Of a stretch of DNA of 64,000 nt, positions 10,051-22,121 are shown piece after piece; positions within the stretch are counted from its first letter, which is position 1; every line of letters begins with the position of its first letter. Location of the stretch: contig NC_092646.1 in NCBI RefSeq assembly GCF_039555335.1, positions 22,368,893 to 22,432,892 of the forward strand, in the 5' to 3' direction. The notes beneath the pieces are model-generated. The model saw only the letters and a program-made list of their open reading frames with translations, was not told the origin of the DNA and made no database searches. The stretch is from Amphiura filiformis. Its lineage: Eukaryota > Echinodermata > Ophiuroidea > Amphilepidida > Amphiuridae. The translations under genes and the position numbers were made by a program.

Positions 10051-10195
10051 CGACTGCTCAGTGCCAGAAGTGGGTAAGTGCAATAGCTGCCCTGTGAATA
10101 TTTGACAATTTACACACAGTATATTGTACTCATCTTCGCATGACAGCTACACATGACAGCTATTGCACTTACCCACTTTTGGCACTGAGCGGTCG
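10051..10195. mobile_element. 145 bp foldback element, 41 bp arms
   Basis: The left arm 10051-10091 and the right arm 10155-10195 are reverse complements with about three mismatches. They include AGTGGGTAAGTGCAATAGCT on the left and AGCTATTGCACTTACCCACT on the right. The core CAATAGCTGCC...TGACAATTT is shared with the element at 5211-5488, so both belong to one small family. Confidence 0.75.
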
Positions 10196-10820
10196 ATTTA
10201 CCGTGGAACGTGACTGATACAGTCAAGGATCAAAACAGTGGATTACTATTTAGAATTTTAATTCAATTCGTTTTATTTTCATAAGCACACGGATAACAAT
10301 TACAATCTATGGCAGAAAAGAACGACACCTGGTTACATTTTGAAACGTTCACAGTGTAAACACGGAAGTGGGGTTCTGATTGGCTGATTCAATCGTCTGA
10401 CAATCGTAACAACAAACCAATAATCTGATTTGCCGATTGGTCGGCACAGAGTGGTGCTCTTGAAGAGAACACAAAGCTCTGCGTATGTAAGCAGGAAGCT
10501 AATGTAACAGAGACGAGTCAAACCATAATTTATAAGAAAATGGTGGGAAACACTAACAATATAAAACAAAAGATTGTATGATGATAATATAGAAGACAAG
10601 ACATGACGGTGCTCGAAATTTGGAAATAAATTTAGTTATACATTCCTTTATTAGCAATATGGTTTCGGAAGAGATTCACACTGATCGTCACACGTCCATG
10701 TTGATCTCGAACTAAGAAAGTATATCAGTAATGATCTCCTTCACTAGTGTACTTCGTTCGTGTGTATTGTATACCTCGACTGCCAACATTAGACCCAGTT
10801 TTAACCACCGTTTATCAGTT
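10196..10820. other. Intergenic
   Basis: Non-coding. Several CCAAT/ATTGG words lie at about 10378-10445, but there is no gene start nearby to support a promoter. Confidence 0.35.
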
Positions 10821-10821
10821 G

Positions 10822-10894
10822 GAGCTGGTAGCCTAATGGATAAGGCGTCCGTCTAGAGATCGGAAGGTCGTGGGTTCGATTCCCATGCCGGCAC
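10822..10894 (+). tRNA. tRNA-like sequence with Pol III A and B boxes (pseudogene or SINE head)
   Basis: The A box TAGCCTAATGG (10829-10839) and a perfect B box GGTTCGATTCC (10873-10883) are correctly spaced. The D arm (GCC...GGC) and T arm (GTGGG-TTCGATT-CCCAT) form. The anticodon stem is TCCG/CGGA with a loop reading CTAGAGA, so the formal anticodon would be AGA. The acceptor stem pairs only if shifted by one base: the 5' side GAGCTGG does not match the 3' side GCCGGCA in canonical register. A run of six T lies at 10905-10910, where a Pol III terminator would be. The broken acceptor stem suggests a tRNA-derived SINE head or a pseudogene rather than a working tRNA. Isotype is left open. Confidence 0.5.
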
Positions 10895-10904
10895 ATTCCC
10901 TTGC

Positions 10905-10910
10905 TTTTTT
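10905..10910 (+). terminator. Oligo-T, possible Pol III terminator
   Basis: Six consecutive T bases lie 11 nt after the end of the tRNA-like fold, a typical distance and length for an RNA polymerase III stop. It is meaningful only if the tRNA-like unit is transcribed. Confidence 0.4.
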
Positions 10911-11579
10911 CAAGTTCGGTTGTGTGCCGGTCGGGATTTGTATTTATTTGTTGTCTTGTTTAATTGTAACACTTTGAGTTGGTAAACTGTTCATTCTTTC
11001 TTAGTAAATGTCCTGAAGACCAATAAGTTTTAGGATCATCGTTATCAAATACTCTCATAATTATCGTGGAGTTTATGTTTTACTCAGTTGATCTAGTCAT
11101 ATTGGTGCCATACTTTGAATATGTTTAAATATATTTTTCAACTTAATTTTCTTATTTACTAAGGTAACTGATTTACTATTTAAATTTAGATACTTGGATC
11201 AAATAATTCACTATTTATTGTATTATCAATGAGTTTACACTTGCAATAATTACAATATTTCCATAAAATATCAGCAATGATTTATTCAAGGTCCTCCAGT
11301 CAATGAAGTACAATGACCTCCTTTTAAACCTTGTCATTGCCACGTTAACATCTTGTGCTTTGTTATCTTTTCCTACAGTTTCACTAAGCGGTTTTTAAAA
11401 GCATATAAATATTTGTTTCAATATTTCCAATAACCAACAATTTGAAATCGTTTATTGTTGCCATGGTAACACATGCTAGAATAAACACCAGACTTAGTAC
11501 TTATGGTTACTTGACGGATAATACAGGAGTCAAGTGCCTCGTGTTATATTGCTACAAGAGTATACGTCGTATTAAATAT
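10911..11579. other. Intergenic
   Basis: AT-rich sequence with no recognisable gene or repeat structure. If the tRNA-like unit is a SINE head, its body would begin here, but no second copy in this window confirms that. Confidence 0.35.
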
Positions 11580-12325
11580 TATCATCTTTTACGCAGAAAT
11601 ATTACACAGTGAAGGGGAAGGGCAATATTAATAGTGACTACTGTTTCTCGGGGTGGGGAGTGTGTGTCGGGGTGGGGTGGGGGTGTGTTTATATTATGGG
11701 TGCAACTATTATTGGGTGTGTTTTGAGAAATAACAATACTATTTTATTATACAACCATATGTTTTGGCATAATGGTATTTGCAAACTGCGTGAAATGGAA
11801 ACTTACTTTAGATGTTACCCTAATATCTAAATGTTTAATAATAATTATGTAAATGTTCTTGCTTGTCGGTGTGGCCAAGTTGGAGTATGTGGGTGTGGGG
11901 TTAGTGGGTGTGAAGGGTGGGTGCGTGGAGTGTGCATGTCTACTATAAATGCGACCTACATCTCATGTTGTTTGTGTCGTATTATGCAACAATGTTAAAT
12001 CTACATAAGAGTACAACCTATTATTGTGTAAATGCTTGTTTGTTGGGGTGACCAAGTTGGTGTGTGTGGGTGAGTGCTGGATGTGGGGTATCTATTTACA
12101 TGCAGCCCATATTTCAGGAATTTGTCTTGTAAGAACTGAATAAACAACGGGACTACACGAAATGGTAAATTTACTTTAGATTTCAGTCTAATATTATATT
12201 TGAATATTATAGTTGTGCGTATACAACGCACAACACACTCACCCAATGCGCCAACACACCCCACTTAGACGCTCACCACACAACAGTAACACCAATAAAA
12301 CGAGCATTTACACATTATTAGGGCA
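11580..12325. repeat. GT-rich degenerate repeat field with an inverted copy
   Basis: A motif of the form TATGTAAATG...CTTGTYGGTGTGGCCAAGTTGG followed by GTGGGTGTGGGG recurs near 11845 and 12022. An inverted version occupies about 12225-12325 (ACACACCCCACTTAGACG...CATTTACACATTATTAGG). A related G-rich head lies at 11650-11695. The copies are joined by a shared stretch, GAAATGG(A/T)AA.TTTACTTTAGAT. Runs of GGGG/GGG could form G-quadruplexes. Small frames here are artefacts of the repeat. Confidence 0.5.
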
Positions 12326-12421
12326 CCGTATAATTTAACACTTATTGCAATGCAGTATCAATATATATACATAAAACTATAGACAAACCATTAAGCGGCT
12401 CTATCTAATTGTGCGACTATT

Positions 12422-12671
12422 GGGATATTCCAGTTGAAATCCACACTACCCCTGTGGAAGATTTTCATCTTCCACAGGGGGAGTATGTTTTTCAAGTGTA
12501 ATTGGTGTACTCCCCTTGTATTATGGCTTTATCCATATCTTCCACAACTGGAGTGAGTATTTCAAATGGAAGTTACCCAATTGTCTGTTCTGTTAAAAAT
12601 GTATGCTCCCTCTGTGGTAGACTTTAGCTAAATCTTCCACCGGGGTAGTGTGGATTTTAAATAGATAGCTC
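12422..12671. mobile_element. Foldback family A, long subtype
   Basis: The element opens GGGATATTCCAGTTGAAATC and closes with the complementary GGATTTTAAATAGATAGCTC. Between lie paired modules such as CTACCCCTGTGGAAGATT and AATCTTCCACCGGGGTAG, plus internal CTTCCACAGGGGGAGTATG blocks. It is collinear with the copy at 38094-38374, including the shared middle (TATTATGGCTT...CTGGAGTGAGTATTT), so both belong to the same subtype. It is non-coding. Confidence 0.75.
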
Positions 12672-12999
12672 ATTCTTTGCACGCCTACACCTTACCCGAG
12701 GATAGGGGTGGCCGTCCAACGTCGAGGCTAGAGGGTTGTTGAGCCCCGGTGATTTTTTATTTTTAATCTTACAAAAACATTATAAAGTGTTATTGAGCTC
12801 ATGCTTGATATTTAGATTAAATTTTGTTATTTTCTTTCTTATTTATCCACAATGCCAGTTTTCTTATGTATTTCTTATGTTTTCTTTATGTATCTTTATT
12901 GTTTTTGCTCCTGTATCGCGTATCTTGCTTGCGTCTTAATTTGTCATTTGCCACCTTTGGTTTGATTGGATCAGATCATATGTCACAATTATCAGTGGG

Positions 13000-13465
13000 C
13001 TTCGACTATATTTATAAATACGTATTTATAAATACGCATGTGACGGCGCTGCCATACAGCTTACAGACAGGAAGTCTGGAAGTGGCCTTCGACACAGCAG
13101 GTGATCTTCTTGTACATTTGAATGCAAAGGAGGTAAACTACACCAGACTATGCAGCAAAATTGTCTATTTTGTTCAACTTTGAGATATTATTGTAAACGT
13201 TTCCGTCGATAATTTTTTTACGTCGGTAAATACTTTCAAAATGATGTTTTGATAACATTTACAATTCGGAATCCCCCCTAATAATTTTGTTATTCAATAA
13301 AATATAATACTTAAATTTAACACTTAAATTTATCTAAATAGTTCCGAACCTTTTCTGTATAGTGTTCAATGGCATGAGGATTTGGTCACGCTTGCCGGTC
13401 TTGATGTGTCGTGTCCATGGGTCACGTGCGTATTTATAAATACATATTTATAAATATAGTCGAAG
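13000..13465. mobile_element. 466 bp TIR element, ~44 bp ends
   Basis: The left end, CTTCGACTATATTTATAAAT through GTATTTATAAATACGC (13000-13043), is reproduced in reverse complement at 13421-13465 with two or three differences. TATTTATAAATA is itself self-complementary and occurs twice in each end. The interior is unique sequence without a transposase, so the element is a non-autonomous TIR transposon. A short open stretch to 13183 has no recognisable domain. Confidence 0.7.
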
Positions 13466-15632
13466 GTAGCTGATTATATATAATAAGTAGGTCCTATCAC
13501 AGACCCTATGATCTGTGGTCCTATGCAATATGACGTTGCTTCTGTAATATAATATTTATATCTCTTCACATTGTTTGTATTGTAAGAACTGTAACAAGAA
13601 AATACAAATAGTATACAATGGTACTATATCTGCATAAAATGGTGAACTTGCTTTGTTTGCCCTTGTTGTTGGTGGTGCGTTTTTGAAGGGGGGTGTGTGG
13701 GGTGGGTGGTTTGTGGGTTTAGGGGTGTTTTGATGCTAGAAGTGTATGTGGTGGGTGGGTTTAATGTTTTAATTATTATATCTATAATTTTATTAAGGAA
13801 TCATTTGGGGTTGGGTGGGTGGGGTAGTCTGATGGATGAAGTGTGTATGATTGGAGTGTGAGATACATAATTCGGTTTGTCATAATGTATCTGGTTATAT
13901 CTGTCAAAACACACATAAATCAAAATATATCCTCCGCTGAAACACATCCGAATAAACCACGAAAGCATGACGAAGTAAATGAAAGCACTTGATTAAGTCA
14001 ATGACCCGGTTATAATGATATGAGCAGAGAGGAGGTTAATAATTGGAGCGCTCGTTCCGGTAAGCGTGTGTATTTACGCATCATATCGCTGTTACATTCA
14101 GCTTGTGTTAAATATTTCTGCTCACGATTACGGCACACTCGTCACACATCTCCACCGCTAGCATCCCCAAGATAGTAGTTAACTATGCGCTATAAGTATT
14201 GCTTATTTTAATTCTTAACCATAAAATCACAATCTTTTTGAAATAGAAAAAAATGCAAACCGATATTGCAATATGAATTCACAATGCACAATTTTCCCCC
14301 ATGTTTTTATGTATGAGCAAGATAAGTAAAATTATTCAGTGTATGGTTTTGTGTTATTAAAAATACAGCGAAGGAGATTCTGTTGAGACTCGCGAACACA
14401 TGCATGTATGTATACTGCGTTTGCATGGATGCATATTGGGTGCCGAACAGCCTGTTTGACTTTTGTGTCACTGCATAAATATCGGGGAGTAAGCACCAGG
14501 CCGCCGCGGCGATTACCAATTCAAAGGTGTGCATCCTAAGCACCGTATGTATGCTAAATTTTAAATAGGCAATGTATTTTGATTTCACCATCATTTGCTG
14601 CTGAAATTTGTACGGAGACAGACGTGCTAGAAAATTTGGTGTATAGGAAAAAAATTACCGCCAAAAAATACGGAAAATACGAGATAACGCTGTGCAAAAA
14701 TGACTAAAAAATTTACCGATTTACAAAAAAAGTTGAGTAAAAGTTATTTCAGCGAGCTATTTTATGTCAATTTGTGCTTAATAATTCATGATTTATTTTA
14801 GTACTATATCGATAGCGTTTTCTTGTATGGCCCGTATGGTGGGTATTTTGTCTATGATCGGGCGTGGTTCTAAGCAAAACAACTGATGGTAAGTCTAACT
14901 TTTTACGTCATTATTTGTAGCATTATTGCGCGCTTGTGGTTTATATAAACTTTACCTGTACAAAAATTCGTCAGATTCATTGTAAGAGTTGGTAGGTAAC
15001 TACTGAGCCAATACTATGCCTGTTTTAAGCACTTGAAAGTTTTTTCATTGCGAAGTCAAAATAATGATTCAAAATAAAGAATAATTCTTAAATTGTTTTA
15101 AAAATAAGTACTAAACGCTTTTGCAAACGCTTTTGTGTTGCAGTCAATGCGCGACTTATGGTAAAGCTATGTATTGGAATTACTTGCAATTTCCTACACT
15201 GCGCAGTGGTATTTGCGACTCGTATTTACCAATATAGTATGCTTAAGTAACAAACATACATCGTTGTAATAATACTCCTGTAGGAATACAACACCATTCA
15301 AGTGCAACATACTGCTAAATTATTCAACTTATCGGAGAACGGAGAAAAAAATGTTTTTAAATCACAGTAAAATACCTCCGTATGTGTCACACACACGTAA
15401 CAGTCTTGTGGATTGAGTAATGGCCGCCTTGGGCATGGGCAAGTTTGTCGAGAACTAGATGTTTTGTTTTTCACTCGAGTGGTGTTGTCATACAAGTAAT
15501 AGTGAAGCCTGTAGCATTTTGGTCAATTCCTATAAGAGTTTGAATGTTGTGATGTTTTTTGATTGACTTCATCCAGTGTTAGAAGAGTTCTATGTGTTGC
15601 AAGCCCAAAGTGTGGAGACAACATAGACATTA
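13466..15632. other. Intergenic, with a G-rich stretch
   Basis: Positions 13675-13860 are rich in GGGTGGG-type runs similar in composition to 11650-12085. The remainder is AT-rich. Frames at 14307-14594 and 15298-15495 (minus) have no recognisable family. Confidence 0.35.
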
Positions 15633-15819
15633 TTGTATTCCACTGCATTTGAAATATACATTCCCATATCGAAGACATGGCCTTCATCTTCCACACGGGG
15701 AGGGTGAATTTCAAATAGGGTTACCTGATTCGGTGACTCCATTTGAAATCTACATCCCTTGTGTGGGAGATTTGGGTCATTACTTCCATACGGTATGTAT
15801 GGATTTCAACTGAGTAGCA
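15633..15819. mobile_element. Foldback family A, short subtype
   Basis: Opens TATTCCACTGCATTTGAAAT and closes ATGGATTTCAACTGAGTAGC. Inside are GAAGACATGGCCTTCATCTT on the left and GTGTGGGAGATTTGGGTCAT on the right, around a central GGTTACCTGATTCGGTGACTCC that folds. This is the ~190 bp subtype also seen at 22710, 26213, 60713 and 61882, diverged here at its ends. Confidence 0.65.
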
Positions 15820-16439
15820 TATCCCCTCGATTAATGCGGAAAGCCTGATAAAATCATTTTGTTAATGTATATCCTAATACACAATACACGCACGTAGTAC
15901 TAGTAGCCTACCTGGAAGTAGTACAACATAACAATAAACGTGGAATGATGGTTGTTCTGTCCTCGGGAGTCCAGCTTCTCATCTTAACAACGTTTATTAC
16001 GTATAGAGAATTCGATAAGACATTACTATTGAATGGTTCTAAACATGAGAAGCTACTGTGCTGCCTATATTGTCTGTCCAATAGTCCAATATTATAAAAC
16101 AAAATGGGAAATTAGAGGAATGGTGGTCAGGAAATGGTGTAGGTTAGGAAATTGGCATTTCAGTGAATCAAAGAAATTCAGGGAAAGGAAATACGTGTTC
16201 CCATATACGTTCTTCCAACACTGTATAGGTCTGAATGATATTCTTTTTAAGACAACTACTGCGGTGTAGATGTGAAGGATTCTCAAAATGACAACTTTGT
16301 GATAGATGAACTGTCAATGTTTGACATCAATCTGCGCACATGAAAAAGTACGTACGGTCAGTTCTTAAACAATATAATTGAATACAGAAATAAAAAAAGA
16401 CTAGTCCTGTCAACCAGACCAAAACTGCCGTGCTGCGCA
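15820..16439. other. Intergenic
   Basis: No recognisable gene. Short frames on both strands (15908-16102, 16033-16269, 16092-16286) lack motifs. Confidence 0.3.
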
Positions 16440-16500
16440 GGTCAGCAACCAATCACACCGCACCTTTGCCCTGACGTCAGACGCAAACTAGTCTGTTTAA
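16440..16500. promoter_or_regulatory. CCAAT plus perfect CRE, possible promoter or enhancer
   Basis: A CCAAT box (16449-16453) lies 18 bp from a perfect palindromic cAMP response element, TGACGTCA (16472-16479), in a locally GC-richer patch. The pairing is typical of CREB/NF-Y-bound promoters, but no convincing exon follows on either strand, so this remains a candidate only. Confidence 0.25.
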
Positions 16501-19189
16501 TTCGGTAGGTAGCGAAAGATATTACCTGTTGATCAACAATCACTTGTGAAAGATTTGATTCCGCTTTCTCGCATAATTCTGCGCCATTGTTGTGTCTCTA
16601 TAACTAAGTACCATAAATACCATCTCTTTAAGAATCAACTCGCCAGCTGAGATATGAGCGTCATTTTTACGCAAAACGTAACAATTAAGCTTTGTTGATG
16701 TCAGTGATGCGTGTCTGTGTTAAAAGTGTGGTAGACGAAGAATGTCGTCACTTCCGGTATCAAGAAACGCGTTGATTGCATTCACTGCGCATGTCTATGT
16801 TCTTACAATCATACTCAGACGCAACACTGTACTTTATACTGTCGCTACCGTATTCCTTTCGCATCATTTTAACAATGTAAAGCGGGATTGTAGAAGAAAT
16901 GAAAGTGTTGTCCTGAATAGCAGATTGGTGAGGTATAATACATCTCATTTCATGATTTAAATAGTTGAGTCGCTGTGCAGTTTATTATGCGATATTCTGG
17001 TCGCGCTCATATCAGCGACTGAGAAAGTCTTTGCAGAGATTTTAGCCACTAGTTTTAATGTTAGTGACATTCCATATCATGCATGGTTGTGATTGTTGTA
17101 TAACATTTTCTTTACTGTTACCGATGTTAAAATAACAATATAATCCCAACTCACTGGCCATGCCGGTGTCTAACCGGTATAAATCAATCAAACATTACAA
17201 TTCATAAGTATGCAGATTAGATTTAAGTTTGAGTTAGGGCTAGGATTAGAATAGAAATTTTTAACGACCTCGTAAACTCATAAGCCTTATTGAAATCAGC
17301 TAAAGCCTTCTTGTGTATTTGTTCTTAAGATATTGCGTATAGACATTTCCATTTATAATGCTTAATTGAACAAAATACACACTTAACATGCTAATTATAA
17401 CCAAATGCGATTCTGTTCGGCAACTTCCATATTCAAGAACAACGCGAGACCAGACACTGCTGCAGGACATGCAAATAAAGGGTATCAATTTCGCCATGTG
17501 GATCTTGAACTCTTTTATTTCAAATAAAGTGTCAAAGCGGATTTTTATCATAGCCCAAGCTGCGACCATTTTATAGATAGCTGTTCAAATAGCAGCGGCA
17601 AAACCAGGAGTTATTCTTGGTGATAATTTTGGATAAGTTTACCAAATAAGTGATTTTTAAAAGTGGACATTTTGTCCCCAAAACTGTATCTTTTTGCGCA
17701 AGAGCACACTTTATAAATGTAACAGCAGGGATTTTCACTCAAGTGCGTTTACAGTTAAAGAGAGCAAATGGTATTTTTAATGACATCCATTTTAGAAACT
17801 GACCGCGTTAATCAGGTCGTCTTCTTACTCAATGCAGACTAATTGCAGTCTCGGTTAGAGCACATTATTTATTAACATGCTGTTCTCGAAACTATCATAA
17901 CTATGAACTATCATTTACCTTTGAGAGAGGGTCCATATTGGGTCACCATTAGGACCTTTGTAGCTAATGGATTGGATATACCCGTCCGTACAAGTTTCCT
18001 ACCCGGAACAAATAAATGCCCAAATGTGATAAGATTAGGTGCATATTGGAATGTATTGATAGGAATGTGATTCGTTGATTTTATATTATACACGTAATGT
18101 ATAGTAAAACGTGACAATAACATAAATTGTACTTATTGGTGCATAAAAAACCCAAGATGAAAATATTGCAGCCCCCGTAAAGAGATATGAAATCTATGTA
18201 TTAAAACCTGGAATCGCATTCAATGTTATTGCCCTAGCCATTCTAAACACGTACAACTCCAGGCTATGTGCTATCGGGTGAGATCACCTTCTGTGCGTAA
18301 AAAAGGTAATATCTCTATAAGCATTCAATAGCTGCCGAATAATGTTTAAATAAACACATCATGATTTAGTATCCAGGTACATTAGCGTAATGAGGCTATG
18401 AAAAGGGTCTCTGGGATAGCTAAAACTAAGTTGACCTTGAATGATAGATATTGTGATTTTTCAGCATACGAAGTACATATTGTTACCAATGCAAACAACT
18501 GGTCAAAAGTCACACTGAGTTTTGTGCTGGTAGAAGCAATGGCATCACTGTGGTTGTATCAACCACATCAAATGTGCTTTTTTTTAAATAGATTTATTGT
18601 TGTACCTACTTGCTAAACTCATGTAATGTACGCAAAAGGAGAATCTATCTGACTTATATAAATACAGAAGCTGTTGGGGGATACCAACAACGATTCGCAA
18701 CTGATGATACTGACTCACCTGCTAGCTATGGATGGTGCTTGCAGAAACTTTGTAGTCGCCTACTCCGCAGTCGAATGAAATTTGAATGTACTCAATATGA
18801 TGTTATAAAGTACGTCCATTCTTGTAAAGTGCCCAAAGTCTTACAATTGTATTTACGGGTGTGCACTCTTGTGATTGTGAAGTTATGATGTCATATTGAG
18901 ATGGAAACTTTTTATATAGAATGTGGCGAACCGTAAAAAAAATGTTTACTGAGGATGTAAACAGTGTAAAAAACGTGATAACAATTAAGAACCCTTACTG
19001 AAAACTTTTCATTCATTCAAGAACCATTACTTAAATTGCGATTTCAATTCATTACTGGATATTCCATTTCAGTATGTAAGCAATAATATTATAATTAGAG
19101 TAGTTAACCAAAGTATGCATCTACACGTTCCATTTTATAGCAAGTACGTGTATGTAGCAGTTCGCTGTAGAAGTGACGTAAGACTACCA
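16501..19189. other. Intergenic
   Basis: About 2.7 kb of AT-rich sequence without recognisable exon, RNA gene or strong repeat. Short frames (for example 16742-16960, 17300-17569, 17911-18123, 18398-18616 and 18610-18888) carry no domain and behave like chance open stretches. Confidence 0.35.
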
Positions 19190-19438
19190 TAGCAATAGAT
19201 TAATACAATTTTTGACTATATCGCCCTGCACTACAACGTTCACGTTGTATCTATGCATTGAACCATGATGATCACTCGCACTTGTAAGCTTAGTATCTTT
19301 GAAAAGAGTGGTATTGTAATCAATCTATGGTTGCAGACATGCACAGGTGATAAATTTCAGTTTCATTTCATTTATGATAAGTGCAACCAGCTTGTAGTGC
19401 AGGGCGATATAGTCAAAAATTGTATTCATCTATTGCTA
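19190..19438. mobile_element. 249 bp TIR element with 46/47 identical ends
   Basis: Ends 19190-19236 and 19392-19438 are reverse complements with one mismatch. They contain TTTTTGACTATATCGCCCTG and its complement. Flanks read TA on both sides (CCATA... and ...GCTAC), compatible with a TA target duplication. The interior (155 bp) has no transposase. The near-identity of the arms suggests a fairly recent insertion or gene conversion between arms. Confidence 0.75.
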
Positions 19439-19737
19439 CATCTATTGCTGTGGTATTTAATCCGATTATTAGTCAGCGAATATCCTATGTTATTTGGCAT
19501 CACATCAGGAGCACATTACCATATGCAAAGAAAGTGCTGCCGTGATATAGGCCTATGAGTAAAAAACAATACAATCTATACATAGATATAAATATATATG
19601 AGTGTAGCCTATATACTTAGGGTGTCTTTGTATATGTGCTTAACAAAAGGCAGCTTAATGTGGCTCCTGCAGATAACCGTACTTGCATGCACTCACATTG
19701 TTGAGTTGTTCTATTACAACTCATTGGACACGTCAAA

Positions 19738-20215
19738 TATTCTAAATATCGTCTGCATAATACTCGGGGTGTCAGTTTAAGGTATGTAGTGGCGGGAAAC
19801 TGGCTAAATATCGTGTGTATGTTCAGTACTCAGGGTGTCAATTTAAGGCACATAGTAGTGGTGGTTATGATCTAAATATTGTTTGGCCTGGTGTGTCGGT
19901 TGAGTTGTCTGTTGTCTGTTTACACTGTAAATCTTCCAATATCGGTTGAAGGTACAAATGCGGTAAATTGATCAAATAAAGAAAAGGTTTCTTGTCGGAA
20001 AATCGTGGTTTTAACATGCTAAATATCGTATTTTCTTGGTATCGATTTATGATGCGTCATAATCAGTGCAAGGTGGTTGAATAATCTATCCTCTGTAAAA
20101 ATTCCAAGACGTGTTGGATAATCTTACCATTTGGTGGAGCTTGGTGGCTTGCACTGGCTAAATATCAGCTATTTAGTGGGTTGTTGGTTTAAGGTACCTA
20201 GAGATGATTGTGTTT
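19738..20215. repeat. Degenerate tandem repeat headed by CTAAATATCGT
   Basis: The word CTAAATAT(C/T) recurs at about 19741, 19804, 19871, 20019 and 20158. Copies are followed by GGGTGTCA(A/G)TTTAAGG-like text (clear in the first two, echoed as TTGGTTTAAGG in the last). Spacing varies from about 65 to 150 bp, so the array is old and eroded. It is non-coding. Confidence 0.5.
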
Positions 20216-20481
20216 AATACTTGAACTGTACGGTATTTTTGCGTGTAAAATAATGGTCTGCTTAAAATAATTACTCGACGTAAAACAAACACTGGCCAAT
20301 ACACATGTGTCAATTTGTGCTTTTAAACGTTAGCCCCATGTGAACTTCTATTTACCTCTCTTACAGCGTTTATGATTGGGTAATTGCGTGATACATTCAT
20401 GTGAATGACCAATTAAAATACGACTAAGTCTACTATAAAATATATATTTGAGGTCAATCATTCAGCTGTACAACTGATTCT

Positions 20482-20551
20482 TACCATGTTGCTGATTGGC
20501 TTAATAAATTGCATACCTTCTTGTATAGCCAATCAGCAGGTAGAATGGTTA
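20482..20551. repeat. Small foldback (GCTGATTGGC core)
   Basis: TACCATGTTGCTGATTGGCT pairs with the complement of AGCCAATCAGCAGGTAGAAT around a ~22 bp loop. The same arm words recur in a second foldback at 52263-52359, so this is a dispersed family. Confidence 0.55.
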
Positions 20552-21453
20552 AAAGGGGGTAATTTTGTCTCCTTCAAATCATTATTCGAATTATCCACTT
20601 TTCGAACATTTTAAAGGATCTTGTAGCTTTCAGGCTTTAGTGAACAATAATTTTTCTACAACAGCCATTTAAAACAATTGCATGAGAGTGCGATATTTTT
20701 ATTAATCTACTAAAGATTTTTTTCAAAAATTAACTTTTTTGAAAATTTTTTTCACAAAATAGATTTCAATGCAAACTTCATGCTTATGTGAAGTACCAGT
20801 CTTCAACAATAACGAAATTTTTATTGCAAAATGGTATCTAAATTTGGCCAATAAGATTACAAATTTTGGCTGCAAAAATTCACGCGCCATGTCCAAGGTT
20901 ATCGGGTTAAAACAAGTACAATTTGGCGCGAAAAGTGTTAAACTCAGAGAGCTGATATTGATGATGTTCCACCACGTTCCTGTAACTGACTAGTTAGCGT
21001 GTGAGGCTCATCTGTCATGTATCGTCATTATGAAATATTAATGGCAAGCCTCAGCGCGGGAAACATTGCAGTAATCATGATGATGATCAAGGGTTAAAAT
21101 GATCTTGTTTTGCTAGCTTAAATGGCAAGGAACTCTACCTTCAAAAAAAGAACAATATAGTACAAAATATGTAAGGTGCTTTCTAAAGAGAATCGTCATT
21201 TTATGCCCTTTTTGAATTTTTGTAACGCTATGACCAGCACATGCTGGTAGAATGCAAATTGGTGAATAGCGCCATCTTCGGTTAAAATACAAATAACGTA
21301 ATGCGTGGTTTTATGACAATGTATTATAGAAAAGTAAGAAAATGGAATGGCTTTTCTCTCATGTCTTATGCCTAAGTACTTAAAAAATCTCTTTTTTCAT
21401 CATTGGCGACATCACCATTATCAAAAGCAAACCATTTAGAACGTTAACGAGAG
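20552..21453. other. Intergenic
   Basis: Non-coding, AT-rich, with T-rich and A-rich runs near 20700-20760. Nothing recognised. Confidence 0.3.
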
Positions 21454-21488
<35 letters not shown>

Positions 21489-21594
21489 CATCATCATTAT
21501 CATCATCATCATCTTCATCATCATCATCATCACCACCACCATCATCATCATCAACAGCAACAACACCACCATTATAATAATAAATAATAATAAA
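21454..21594. repeat. CAT/ATC trinucleotide microsatellite
   Basis: Roughly 140 bp of CAT repeats with CAC, TTC and CAA interruptions, ending in ATAATAATAAAT. A second short CATCATCATC run follows at about 21757-21772. Confidence 0.9.
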
Positions 21595-21960
21595 AGACAT
21601 TTATTGAAAGCGCACTAATGCATGCAAAAGCGGCCTCTAGGCGCTATAAAAACAGAGGTTTTTAAAACCACAGCAAAATTCAAATTACAAATAAATTCTA
21701 TAACAATATAATACAAAAGTAATAAACTACAATAGATAAAATCGTACATAAAATCATTATCATCATCATCATCAACTTGCATGACTAAAATAATGAAAAA
21801 TCATTTTTCGTGTGAACCCGGGATTTGGAAAACGTACACTGATTTCAAACTTGTTTCATCCCCTGCTCATATAAGAAAAAGCATATATTATTTTGAATTC
21901 AAAATTGAACTATTTTATGATGATAAGGATATTAAATAAATAAAAACATGCCTAGAAACC
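21595..21960. other. Possible old dispersed repeat after the microsatellite
   Basis: The text GACATTTATTGAAAGCGC...GCGGCCTCTAGGCGCTATAA resembles the AAAGCGCT/GGCGCTATA type of ancient dispersed repeat seen widely in animal genomes. Identification is from memory of that style only. Confidence 0.25.
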
Positions 21961-22121
21961 AGTGGAGGCACTACGGAGGGGGCAAGGGGTATGTTCCCTT
22001 TCATATTTGTCTTGTCCTCCAGTTTGTCACCCACTTTTAAGGCAAAAACCGCAAAATTACAACAATTTCCACTGTGTTGATTTTGCCACCCACCGAAAAA
22101 ATTCCTGGTGCCGCCTCTGCT
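21961..22121. mobile_element. Short TIR element with AGTGGAGGC-type ends
   Basis: The left end AGTGGAGGCACTACGGAG resembles the reverse complement of the right end, which reads GCAGAGGCGGCACCAGGA. The G-rich left side and CACC-rich right side recall the element at 4666-4781. It is small, non-coding and only moderately supported. Confidence 0.4.

Noticed and set aside
10822-10894. Functional tRNA gene
   Set aside because: The acceptor stem does not pair in canonical register, so it is reported as tRNA-like only.
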